Of a DNA stretch of 64,000 nt, positions 37,601 to 45,387 are shown piece by piece. A model generated the notes under the pieces. That model was not told the DNA's origin and did not search any database. It saw nothing but the letters and a program-made list of their open reading frames with translations. Source of the DNA: Candidatus Micropelagos thuwalensis (GTDB lineage: Bacteria; Pseudomonadota; Alphaproteobacteria; RS24); the NCBI RefSeq assembly GCF_000469155.1, contig NZ_AWXE01000004.1, positions 434,001 to 498,000 of the forward strand. The letters run 5' to 3'. A program made the translations under genes and the position numbers. The stretch's first letter is position 1. Each line of letters starts with the position of its first letter.

Positions 37601-37726
37601 TTAGATTAAGTAACCACCTGCAGTGTTCTGTGTAAGAACCGCAAAGCCGTATAAAGCAAGCAAAGCAGCAATCAGCGTTGGTACATTGAGAAACTGCTTC
37701 AAAGATTTAAAGAAACGCTTATTCAT
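37601..37726 (-). CDS. 41-residue hydrophobic small protein
   Basis: Unannotated small gene. The product starts MNKRFFKSLKQFLNVP, then has a single hydrophobic segment PTLIAALLALYGFAVLTQ (about 16-33) and ends AGGYLI. The N-terminus is basic, so an inside-positive one-helix membrane protein is expected. The ribosome-binding site AAAGGAT is 7-8 bases before the ATG at 37726 (a second ATG abuts at 37729). It is flanked upstream by a possible heat-shock-type promoter and downstream by the tandem anti-SD hairpins. It is not a DUF1127 protein, the usual partner of such RNAs. I do not recognise a family. Confidence 0.65.
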   Translation of the reverse strand: MNKRFFKSLKQFLNVPTLIAALLALYGFAVLTQNTAGGYLI

Positions 37727-37769
37727 CATTATATCCTTTCAAAGCAATCTGTGCTCTCGACACTTATGA

Positions 37770-37798
37770 ATATAGGGTATCTGGAAATAAAAAACAAT
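37770..37798 (-). promoter_or_regulatory. Candidate RpoH-type promoter for the small-protein/sRNA unit
   Basis: Minus-strand ATTG (37795-37798), 17 bases, then CCCTATAT (37770-37777). The -10 closely resembles the sigma-32 CCCCATnT form and the -35 retains TTG. It lies 41-44 bases before the small gene's ATG within otherwise very AT-rich DNA (37780-37937), where a C-rich -10 stands out. TATATT overlaps, so a sigma70 reading is possible. Confidence 0.4.
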
Positions 37799-37937
37799 AA
37801 ATATTTTGATTTTTATTCATTATTTACCAAAAAAGATGATTATATTTACAACTTATTGATTCTAATATATTATTTAAACAAAAGATTTAATATTTAGTTA
37901 AATTTATCATAAAAAATTGGATATTATGACAAATATA

Positions 37938-38573
37938 TTAAAGGGAAAGAGTGTTTGGTAGGGTTACTTCTGTCTCTAAATGGTCGTTGTTTACCAATCC
38001 TGAGAAGAAGAGTTTCAACATTTCCGACAACTCTACCTCAAGATCTTGAAGTGTTTGGTGCGTGAATAGCTGCGGGTAGTGATATTTCATGGTCGCGGCT
38101 TGTAAAGTAGCAGCGGTTCTGGAGATATCATGAACGACAAATTCGCCGGTTTTACGGCCATAATCCAGAACGATAGCTATGACACGGCGCTCACGGCGAA
38201 GACTTTCAAGTAAAAAACGAGGCCTTTGTGAGGAAACAATTTGAGCCAACTCAACTGCTTTTGGCTTGTTTTCAAGTTTATGAAAGCTCTCTCTCAAGCC
38301 TGAGAACATTACTTCCTCAAGCCTCTCCTGAGCTGAACGAACAGGACAGTCAATAAGCGGACGAAGCCGATCAACAGTCATAATTGACTCTTCGCGCGCA
38401 ATCTCAATAGCTATATCCAGTTTTCCCTTAAAATAACGATAAAGATTGCCTGGAGACATATTGCAGTCTGCAGCTACTTCAGCCATTGTGGTCTTAGGAT
38501 AACCGTAGTGAAGAAAACGTTCTTTAGCCGCCAGAATAATCTGTGCTCTTGTGTTTAAGTCCAAGTCACTCAT
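37938..38573 (-). CDS. TetR-family transcriptional regulator
   Basis: DNA-binding repressor-type protein of 211 residues. The TetR helix-turn-helix is at ~10-55 (AAKERFLHYGYPKTTMAEVAADCNMSPGNLYRYFKGK, split around the recognition helix SPGNLYRYF). The C-terminal ligand domain has no recognisable specificity. Divergent from gpsA with an 83-base gap and upstream of the small-protein locus on the same strand; either could be a target. Ends at 37938 without an evident terminator. Confidence 0.9.
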   Translation of the reverse strand: MSDLDLNTRAQIILAAKERFLHYGYPKTTMAEVAADCNMSPGNLYRYFKGKLDIAIEIAREESIMTVDRLRPLIDCPVRSAQERLEEVMFSGLRESFHKLENKPKAVELAQIVSSQRPRFLLESLRRERRVIAIVLDYGRKTGEFVVHDISRTAATLQAATMKYHYPQLFTHQTLQDLEVELSEMLKLFFSGLVNNDHLETEVTLPNTLSL

Positions 38574-38656
38574 CAGATATTTTTAAGTGCAAAATAATGA
38601 ATAATCAATAAATTATTTACCAACACATTTTTAGTAAACGACTGATAGAGAACAAA

Positions 38657-39673
38657 ATGCAAGAAAGCTCTAAATTTACAAAACCGTGCGTCATCGGCGC
38701 GGGTGCTTGGGGGACAGCTCTGGCTGAACTGATTGCCCGCCACGAAAGACCTGTTAAACTCTGGGCGTTTGAGGAGGCAGTCATTCAATCTATTGGTCAA
38801 CAGAACGAGAATACACTTTATCTGCCTGGTATTAAACTTTCCTCACACATCACTCCAACCGGGGACATGCAAGATCTTTCCGACTGTGACCTCATCCTTA
38901 TGGTTACGCCCGCACAACACATGTCGCAAATCTTACGCAATCTCAAACCACACATCAGTCACGATGCCATTATCGTGTTATGCGCAAAAGGCCTTGAGCA
39001 AAAATCTCTGAAATTTATGTCTGAAGTCGCATCCGATTATTTTGACATAAGCCGTCTCGCAGTGCTGTCCGGCCCTAGCTTCGCCGCTGATGTAGCCAAA
39101 GGTTTGCCAACAGCTGTCACTCTCGCTTGTCAAAACATGGCGCTGGGTGAGAAAATCTCAACAACTATCGGTCACCCGCATTTTCGTTTTTATATGTGCG
39201 ATGACCTTATCGGGGCTGAAATTGGTGGGGTTGTTAAAAATATTCTCGCAATTGCCTGTGGCATTGTTGACGGGCGCGGCATGGGTGAAAGTGCCCGCGC
39301 CGCCCTTACGGCACGGGGCTATGCGGAAATGACCCGGCTGGGCATAAAACTTGGTGCTAATCCTCAAACTCTTGGCGGCCTCGCCGGACTGGGAGATTTA
39401 ATTCTCACCTGCACCAGCACCAATTCTAGAAACTATTCCCTTGGTATCGCCCTTGGAGAAGGCGGGCAGGATGCTAATGCAGCAGATATTATGGCGTCGC
39501 GTAGAAGTGTCAGTGAAGGAGCATTGAGCGCACCAGCACTGATCGAACTGGCAACAAAACATCAAGTGGAAATGCCAATCTGCAACGCCATTGCCGATAT
39601 TGTCGCCGGGCATGTCAGCGTAGATATGGCGATTTCGCAACTCCTCGCACGTCCTTTCACAAGCGAGATTTAA
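38657..39673 (+). CDS. gpsA: Glycerol-3-phosphate dehydrogenase [NAD(P)+]
   Basis: Makes sn-glycerol-3-phosphate from dihydroxyacetone phosphate for phospholipid synthesis. Cofactor loop GAGAWGTALA (14-23), SGPSFAADVAKGLPTAVTLA, catalytic Lys in GGVVKNILAIACGI, and LAGLGDLILTCTS are all present. 338 residues, normal. In the common alphaproteobacterial order it follows tsaD; here a small-protein locus and a tetR lie between. Confidence 0.97.
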   Translation: MQESSKFTKPCVIGAGAWGTALAELIARHERPVKLWAFEEAVIQSIGQQNENTLYLPGIKLSSHITPTGDMQDLSDCDLILMVTPAQHMSQILRNLKPHISHDAIIVLCAKGLEQKSLKFMSEVASDYFDISRLAVLSGPSFAADVAKGLPTAVTLACQNMALGEKISTTIGHPHFRFYMCDDLIGAEIGGVVKNILAIACGIVDGRGMGESARAALTARGYAEMTRLGIKLGANPQTLGGLAGLGDLILTCTSTNSRNYSLGIALGEGGQDANAADIMASRRSVSEGALSAPALIELATKHQVEMPICNAIADIVAGHVSVDMAISQLLARPFTSEI

Positions 39674-39695
39674 TTATCATAATTTTTCTGATAGG

Positions 39696-39729
39696 CTTCA
39701 CTGTCTTAATTCTCTAAGACGGCTTGAAG
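39696..39729 (+). promoter_or_regulatory. Hairpin abutting the YciI gene ribosome-binding site
   Basis: CTTCA-CTGTCTTA / TAAGACGG-(CT)-TGAAG forms about 13 pairs with a six-base loop and a two-base bulge, and the AGGAG site of the next gene (39730-39734) starts at its foot. It could be an RNA-processing or translation-control element between gpsA and the YciI gene; no U-tract follows, so it is not a typical terminator. Confidence 0.45.
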
Positions 39730-39742
39730 AGGAGTTGGTAAG

Positions 39743-40051
39743 TTGAAATTTTGTTTTATCTGCTGGGACAAACCGAACCAGCTAAAACTGCGCGCCTCAA
39801 CGCGCGAGGCCCATCTGACTTATCTTCGAAATGCTGGCAATGTTTTTTTTGCTGGCCCATTTATGTCAGAGAAAGATGATAAGTCTGACGCCTCACCAAC
39901 GCCCATAGGCAGCATGCTTGTTATTGAAGCCGAAGACCGGCAAGCCGCAGAAAATTGGGCTGCCGCCGACCCTTATGCAATTGCAGGTCTTTTTGACAGT
40001 GTGGAAATTCATCCCTGGAATCACTCATTTGGAAGCTTGCCAAAAGCCTGA
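39743..40051 (+). CDS. YciI family protein
   Basis: Small ferredoxin-like alpha+beta-barrel protein of 102 residues. It has KFCFICWDKPNQLKLRASTREAHLTYL and the conserved His/Asp pair (H24 in REAHL; D in the AADPYAIAGLFDSVEI segment). The family's activity is largely unknown. It begins with TTG at 39743, preceded by GAGGAG; no ATG or GTG is available in this frame near the conserved start. Forms a plus-strand run gpsA-yciI-EVE-Rieske. Confidence 0.88.
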   Translation: MKFCFICWDKPNQLKLRASTREAHLTYLRNAGNVFFAGPFMSEKDDKSDASPTPIGSMLVIEAEDRQAAENWAAADPYAIAGLFDSVEIHPWNHSFGSLPKA

Positions 40052-40083
40052 TAAACTCCATCTCAGTTAGAGAGGAGACGTCT

Positions 40084-40527
40084 ATGGCTTACTGGCTTTT
40101 TAAATCTGAACCGGGCAATTGGAGTTGGGATAATCAATGCGCGCGCGGCAAAAAAGGCGAGCATTGGGATGGCGTTCGTAATTTCCTCGCCAACAAGCAA
40201 ATGAAAAATATGAAGCTTGGTGACAAGGGGTTTTTTTATCACTCCGTGAATGAAAAACGCATTATGGGAACGGTCAAGGTGATTAAAGAACATTATCCCG
40301 ATCATACAGATGAGTCTGGTCGATTTGGCATGGTGGACATCGTCGCGCTCGAGTCAGCTGAGAAATTCGTAACATTGGCCGATATCAAAGCAGAGGAAAA
40401 ACTCGCCAACATGGTGCTCGTCAATAACTCTCGGCTCTCCGTCCAACCTGTCACAGCTGCTGAATGGAAATTCGTTTGTAAAATGGCAGGCCTTGACCCT
40501 AGCGGGAAAACACAAAACGCTTTTTGA
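40084..40527 (+). CDS. EVE-domain protein
   Basis: Cytosolic protein of 147 residues with a full EVE (PUA-like) domain: YWLFKSEPGNWSWDNQ at the start, WDGVRNFLANKQMKNMKLGDKGFFYHS and KEHYPD. EVE domains bind modified bases in nucleic acids; human THYN1 is the eukaryotic relative. AGAGGAGACGTCT upstream gives the ribosome-binding site. Its stop overlaps the next gene's ATG by one base. Confidence 0.93.
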   Translation: MAYWLFKSEPGNWSWDNQCARGKKGEHWDGVRNFLANKQMKNMKLGDKGFFYHSVNEKRIMGTVKVIKEHYPDHTDESGRFGMVDIVALESAEKFVTLADIKAEEKLANMVLVNNSRLSVQPVTAAEWKFVCKMAGLDPSGKTQNAF

Positions 40528-40922
40528 TGCCCACGGAAGATACACCACATAAGTCAGGCAAGCTTATCCCTCTCATAGCCCTCGACAATTTGAAGGCAGG
40601 GGAAACCAAAGGCATCGAAATTGAGCACGTTGATGATGACAATGGCATCAAAGATAGCGGCAAAGAGACCACGCGGCTGGATTTGATTATCTGGCATCAA
40701 GGAGATGCCATACGCGTTTTCAAAAATGCATGCCCGCATATCGGCTTACCACTCGAAACTTTTCCTGACCGATTTTTAACAGCAGATAAAAAGCACCTGA
40801 TATGCTCGGCACATGCCGCGACGTTTAACCTCGACGGAATGTGCATTGCCGGCCCCTGCCCTGGAAAAAGTCTGACTGAATACAAAACGATGAGACTTGA
40901 CGGATGGTTGATGCTGGGCTGA
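40527..40922 (+). CDS. Rieske [2Fe-2S] domain protein
   Basis: Single-domain Rieske protein of 131 residues. Cluster ligands are CPHIG (C-x-H) and CSAHAA (C-x2-H). Unlike classical respiratory Rieske proteins no extra disulfide cysteines are evident in the loops. A 35-residue insertion rich in Asp/Glu (EHVDDDNGIKDSGKE) precedes the cluster. Start ATG overlaps the EVE gene's stop (TGATG), implying coupling; no ribosome-binding site of its own. Electron-transfer partner unknown. Confidence 0.88.
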   Translation: MPTEDTPHKSGKLIPLIALDNLKAGETKGIEIEHVDDDNGIKDSGKETTRLDLIIWHQGDAIRVFKNACPHIGLPLETFPDRFLTADKKHLICSAHAATFNLDGMCIAGPCPGKSLTEYKTMRLDGWLMLG

Positions 40923-40932
40923 ACTAACCATT

Positions 40933-40954
40933 ATGAGAGTGACACAGCTCTCAT
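40933..40954 (+). promoter_or_regulatory. Leader hairpin between the Rieske gene and acs
   Basis: Perfect seven-pair hairpin ATGAGAG/CTCTCAT with an eight-base loop, starting 10 bases after the Rieske stop. No U-run follows, so it is a weak terminator at best and may be an mRNA 3' end or an acs leader element. Confidence 0.4.
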
Positions 40955-40998
40955 TGCACTAAGACTGAGACAAATAAAGCCAGTTAAGAAATTAAAAC

Positions 40999-41007
40999 GG
41001 GGGGGGG
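40999..41007 (+). promoter_or_regulatory. Nine-G homopolymer acting as the acs ribosome-binding site
   Basis: Nine consecutive G end two bases before the acs ATG (spacer TA). The run occupies the place of the Shine-Dalgarno sequence, which otherwise is absent. It is the longest G run in the window and such tracts slip easily during replication. Confidence 0.8.
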
Positions 41008-41009
41008 TA

Positions 41010-42953
41010 ATGGACGATACGATTTTTCCGGTCACCAACGATGTGGCAGCGCAAGCACTTATAGATGATGAAAACTATCAGGCCATGTATGCCGAAAGCA
41101 TTGCCGACCCTGAGAGTTTTTGGAACAAGCATGGTAAGCGCATAGACTGGATTAAACCCTATACAAAAATCAAAAACACGAAGTACAGCAAAGAAGATGT
41201 TTCTATAAAATGGTATGAGGACGGCACACTGAACGCTTGTTGGAACTGTGTTGACCGGCATCTTGAAGAATATGGCGATCAAATCGCTATCATATGGGAA
41301 GGGGATGAACCTGACCAATCTGCCAATATTACCTACAAACAATTACATGAGGAAGTTTGCCTATTTGCCAACACGCTTAAGGCCAATGGCGTCCGCAAAG
41401 GTGACAGGGTCACGATTTATATGCCCATGATACCGGAAGCAGCCTATGCCATGCTGGCCTGTGCGCGTATCGGGGCTGTTCATTCAGTTGTCTTTGGCGG
41501 CTTCTCCCCCGAGGCACTTGCTGGACGTATTCTCGATTGTGAAAGCACTTGCGTAATTACAGCTGATGAAGGTGTCAGAGGCGGTAAGAAAATCCCGCTT
41601 AAAGCAAATACCGATGAAGCGCTAGCACAATGCCCGGATGTGTCGGCAGTTGTTGTTGTCAAACGCACGGGCGGCGATATCACAATGACCGCAGGTCGCG
41701 ATGTCTGGTATCACGAAGAAAAGACCAAAGTATCCTCCGATTGCCCTGCAGAGGAAATGTCTGCTGAAGACCCGCTGTTTATTCTTTATACATCCGGCTC
41801 TACCGGCAAGCCTAAAGGCGTGTTGCACACAACCGGCGGTTACATGGTCTATGCCTCAATGACGCATGAATATGTGTTTGATTATAAACCCGGTGAAGTT
41901 TATTGGTGCTCAGCTGATGTGGGATGGGTGACAGGCCATACATATATCGTTTATGGCCCCCTATCGAACAGAGCCACAACAGTGATGTTTGAAGGCGTGC
42001 CGAATTACCCTGACAGTTCCCGCTTCTGGCAGGCCTGCGACAAGCATCAGGTTAATATTTTTTATACAGCTCCCACGGCCTTGCGCGCATTGATGCGCGA
42101 GGGTGATGCCCCCGTTAAATCAGCCAGCCGAAAGAGTATCAGACTGCTAGGTTCTGTCGGGGAACCGATTAACCCTGAAGCATGGCTTTGGTATTATAAT
42201 GTCGTCGGCGACGGGCGATGCCCAATTGTGGACACATGGTGGCAGACAGAAACCGGCGGTGCGTTAATTACACCGCTACCGGGCGCAACGGCATTGAAAC
42301 CAGGTTCAGCAACACGGCCATTTTTTGGCATTAAACCTGTGCTGATGGACACCGACGGCAAGGTTCTGGAGGGCGCAACATCAGGTAATTTATGCCTTGA
42401 AGATAGCTGGCCCGGACAAATGCGTACCGTTTACGGCGATCATCAGCGATTCATCGACACTTATTTCGTGCAATATCCTGGCACATATTTTACCGGAGAT
42501 GGCTGCCGCCGTGACGAGGACGGCTATTATTGGATTACAGGCCGTGTTGATGATGTACTAAATGTATCCGGTCATAGGCTCGGCACAGCAGAAATTGAAA
42601 GCGCGCTTGTGGCGCATCCCGATGTAGCTGAAGCAGCGGTTGTCGGCTATCCGCATGATATTAAAGGGCAGGGCATTTATTGCTATATCACGCTCAATGC
42701 TGGTCTCACAGGCGATGATGATTTGAAAAAAACCTTGGTGCAATGGGTCCGCAAGGAAATCGGGCCAGTTGCTGCGCCTGATCTTCTTCAATTCGCTTCC
42801 GGCTTACCTAAAACACGATCAGGCAAAATCATGCGGCGTATTTTAAGAAAAATCGCTGAGGATGACTTTTCTAATCTCGGCGATACATCAACACTCGCAG
42901 ATCCGGGGGTGGTTGAGGATTTAATCGATAACCGCCAAAATAAATCGGCGTAA
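41010..42953 (+). CDS. acs: Acetyl-coenzyme A synthetase
   Basis: AMP-forming ligase making acetyl-CoA from acetate. Core motifs: [22 protein letters not shown] minus its end (~258-277), [10 protein letters not shown] (~409-418), and the C-terminal catalytic Lys in [12 protein letters not shown] (~604-615). 647 residues is normal for Acs. Begins after the poly-G tract. Tail-to-tail with the SDHAF4-like gene six bases away. Confidence 0.97.
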   Translation: MDDTIFPVTNDVAAQALIDDENYQAMYAESIADPESFWNKHGKRIDWIKPYTKIKNTKYSKEDVSIKWYEDGTLNACWNCVDRHLEEYGDQIAIIWEGDEPDQSANITYKQLHEEVCLFANTLKANGVRKGDRVTIYMPMIPEAAYAMLACARIGAVHSVVFGGFSPEALAGRILDCESTCVITADEGVRGGKKIPLKANTDEALAQCPDVSAVVVVKRTGGDITMTAGRDVWYHEEKTKVSSDCPAEEMSAEDPLFILYTSGSTGKPKGVLHTTGGYMVYASMTHEYVFDYKPGEVYWCSADVGWVTGHTYIVYGPLSNRATTVMFEGVPNYPDSSRFWQACDKHQVNIFYTAPTALRALMREGDAPVKSASRKSIRLLGSVGEPINPEAWLWYYNVVGDGRCPIVDTWWQTETGGALITPLPGATALKPGSATRPFFGIKPVLMDTDGKVLEGATSGNLCLEDSWPGQMRTVYGDHQRFIDTYFVQYPGTYFTGDGCRRDEDGYYWITGRVDDVLNVSGHRLGTAEIESALVAHPDVAEAAVVGYPHDIKGQGIYCYITLNAGLTGDDDLKKTLVQWVRKEIGPVAAPDLLQFASGLPKTRSGKIMRRILRKIAEDDFSNLGDTSTLADPGVVEDLIDNRQNKSA

Positions 42954-42959
42954 TTCAGA

Positions 42960-43148
42960 TTAAAAATCTGTGACGATGCCTTTTTTCTCCCAGTCCCCAT
43001 AACGTGTGGGTTCTGGGCCTTCTTGCCCGCCTTTTTCTGGGGGGAGTTGTGATTTGATATTTTCCTGCCGTCGATGTGCGGCTTCTTCAAGCGCGCGCTT
43101 GGCGGCATCACGGCGGCGTGTATCGGCATTTTCAGTTTCAGTCGTCAT
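42960..43148 (-). CDS. DUF1674 / SDHAF4-like succinate dehydrogenase assembly factor
   Basis: 62-residue protein with the DUF1674 signature at its C-terminus (GGQEGPEPTRYGDWEKKGIVTDF in parts, residues 40-62), preceded by a charged helix. The mitochondrial member SDHAF4 helps SdhA flavinylation and assembly. Its 5' end is divergent from rsmB, only ~50 bases away, and it faces acs. Confidence 0.9.
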   Translation of the reverse strand: MTTETENADTRRRDAAKRALEEAAHRRQENIKSQLPPEKGGQEGPEPTRYGDWEKKGIVTDF

Positions 43149-43199
43149 GATGCTTATATGGTATCATATCGGCGAAATGCCAAGGAGATTGGTAAGAGA

Positions 43200-44579
43200 A
43201 TGACAAAAAAACCGAATTGCCGTCGCGCAGCAGCCGCAATGCTGGCGGCTATAGAGCGAGGAAAGACAATGGATGAGGCCGCTGACAGACTGTCAGATTT
43301 GTCTCCGCCTGACCGTCGTCTCGCCAAAGCCATGGTCATGTTTGCCCTGCGGCGACGCGGCGACATTACCGCCATATTAGCAAAATATATCAAACGCAAT
43401 ATTCCAGGGCGACCTCACCTGGCGCGCGCATTGCTACAAATTGGGGCTGTACAAATTTTATTGATGGACATTCCTGACCATGCCGCCGTGGCAGAAACTG
43501 TCACTGCATGCGGCCGTGGAGAAGCCCCCTATCGTGGGCTAATAAATGCTGTATTGAGAAAACTCGTTACTGAGAAAAAAAATAGTGACAAGACCAACAA
43601 GGACGACACTCAGAAACACGGGTTGAGCTACGACCCGCTATCCAATTTCCCAGAATGGATGGTGGCCCAATGGCGAGAAAATTATGGCTCCGAGAAAGCT
43701 GAAAGCATAGCCGATATACACTGCCAGAAACCGCCATTGGATCTTTGTTTCAAATCTGCTGAAGCCATGCCACTGTTTATAAACGCACTCAGTCAATCAG
43801 ATATATCCAACATAAACATACATCAGCTATCCCCCAATGTGCTTCGGCTAATGGATGCAGTTGATGTTGAAACCTTGCCGGGTTTTGAGGCGGGCGATTG
43901 GTGGGTGCAAGATTATGCCGCCACCTTGCCGGTTATCTGGCTCGATAAGCTTCTTGCAGAAAACAAACAAATAGACGCAACCATACTTGACCTTTGCGCC
44001 GCGCCAGGCGGTAAAACCATGCAACTTGCATCCAGGGGACATCATCTGACTGCGCTTGACATTTCTGCCTCCAGATTAGATAGGCTCAAAGCTAATCTGA
44101 CACGCACCTTGCTTACAGCAGAGATCATTCAAGCAGATGTAATGGAAAACACCATACCCTACCTCAAGGAGAAGACATTTGATGCTGTTTTATTGGATGC
44201 GCCTTGTTCAGCAACAGGTACCATCCGTCGTCATCCTGACCTACCCCTGCACCGGAGAGAGAAAGAAGTTCTTAAATTGACAGAAATTCAAAAAAATATG
44301 CTCAACCGTGCAGACAAATGGGTCAGAGTCGGTGGGTTTCTAGCCTATGTGACCTGCTCACTTGACCCGCGAGAGGGCGAAGAACAACTAAAAGAATTTC
44401 TTGAGCAACATCCAAATTATGAGGCCTGCGCCCCAACTGGATTGCCCGATGAATTATGCGGACATCAGAATAAAGGCAGCGCATTTGGTTATTTACGAAC
44501 CACGCCGGCAGATTGGCGTGATGAGGGCGGCATGGATGGGTTTTTTGCGAGTGTCTTAAAAAAGATTAAAGCTTCCTAA
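43200..44579 (+). CDS. rsmB: 16S rRNA m5C967 methyltransferase RsmB
   Basis: Methylates C967 of 16S rRNA. NusB-like RNA-binding domain (~1-140) then a Rossmann methyltransferase: SAM loop DLCAAPGGKT, motif IV DAPCSATGTIRRHPD with C336 and motif VI TCSLDPREGE with nucleophile C386. The ATG at 43200 (MTKKPNCRR) is chosen; the frame opens at 43074 on the opposite strand of the SDHAF4 gene, which is not credible coding. 459 residues. Confidence 0.94.
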   Translation: MTKKPNCRRAAAAMLAAIERGKTMDEAADRLSDLSPPDRRLAKAMVMFALRRRGDITAILAKYIKRNIPGRPHLARALLQIGAVQILLMDIPDHAAVAETVTACGRGEAPYRGLINAVLRKLVTEKKNSDKTNKDDTQKHGLSYDPLSNFPEWMVAQWRENYGSEKAESIADIHCQKPPLDLCFKSAEAMPLFINALSQSDISNINIHQLSPNVLRLMDAVDVETLPGFEAGDWWVQDYAATLPVIWLDKLLAENKQIDATILDLCAAPGGKTMQLASRGHHLTALDISASRLDRLKANLTRTLLTAEIIQADVMENTIPYLKEKTFDAVLLDAPCSATGTIRRHPDLPLHRREKEVLKLTEIQKNMLNRADKWVRVGGFLAYVTCSLDPREGEEQLKEFLEQHPNYEACAPTGLPDELCGHQNKGSAFGYLRTTPADWRDEGGMDGFFASVLKKIKAS

Positions 44580-44694
44580 ACAGGCTCTTAGATAGACCCC
44601 GCGATAAAACCCTGTATAACCCCTTATCAGTAGCTTGCTACAAGCATTAAACTGCTTTAATCATTTAATAATTCGCTAATATTTAGGGGAATCC

Positions 44695-45366
44695 ATGAGT
44701 CCCGAAAGCAGAGTAAAAATTTCACCTTCCATCCTTGCGGCAGATTTTGCCTGTATTGGGGAAGAAGTTACTGCGATATGTGAGGCCGGTTGCGATTATG
44801 TTCATGTGGATGTCATGGACGGGCATTTTGTTCCGAATTTGACCATCGGACCAGGCGTTGTAAAAGCAATAAAACCGCATGCCAGTAAGCCGCTGGATGT
44901 GCATCTTATGATATCTCCGGTGGATGCCTTTATCGATTTATTTGCCGAGGCAGGGGCGGATATCATTACATTTCATCCCGAAGCTGGGCCGCATCCGCAT
45001 CGAACCGTCCAAGCGATTAAAGCGGCGGGATGCAAAGCCGGTATATCCTTGAATCCGGCAACACCAATCGCGGCACTTGAAGAGTTAATTGAGGATATTG
45101 ATCTCATCCTGGTCATGTCAGTCAATCCCGGTTTTGGTGGACAGAAATTTATAAAAACTCAATTAGAAAAAATTCGCCGTATTCGCGACCTCATCACTGC
45201 TGCCGGAAGGGAGATAGAACTAGAAGTTGACGGTGGCGTTAATTCAAAAAATGCCGAGGAAATTATTACCGCCGGGGCCGATGTACTTGTTGCGGGAACT
45301 GCCGTATTCCAAAACGGAAGGCAAGCCTATGCTGATAACATCAGGGCTCTAAGGCCCTCCGGCTAA
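44695..45366 (+). CDS. rpe: Ribulose-phosphate 3-epimerase
   Basis: TIM-barrel enzyme of the pentose phosphate pathway. Metal ligands in HVDVMDGHFVPNLTIGP (~37-53) and the LEVDGGVN strand with the late GTAVF phosphate site. 223 residues, normal. The 115-base gap after rsmB has a short inverted repeat GTAGC-TT-GCTAC (44630-44641) of unknown meaning; AGGGGAATCC is the ribosome-binding site. Confidence 0.97.
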   Translation: MSPESRVKISPSILAADFACIGEEVTAICEAGCDYVHVDVMDGHFVPNLTIGPGVVKAIKPHASKPLDVHLMISPVDAFIDLFAEAGADIITFHPEAGPHPHRTVQAIKAAGCKAGISLNPATPIAALEELIEDIDLILVMSVNPGFGGQKFIKTQLEKIRRIRDLITAAGREIELEVDGGVNSKNAEEIITAGADVLVAGTAVFQNGRQAYADNIRALRPSG

Positions 45367-45387
45367 AACAATAAGCGGTTTTGCTTA

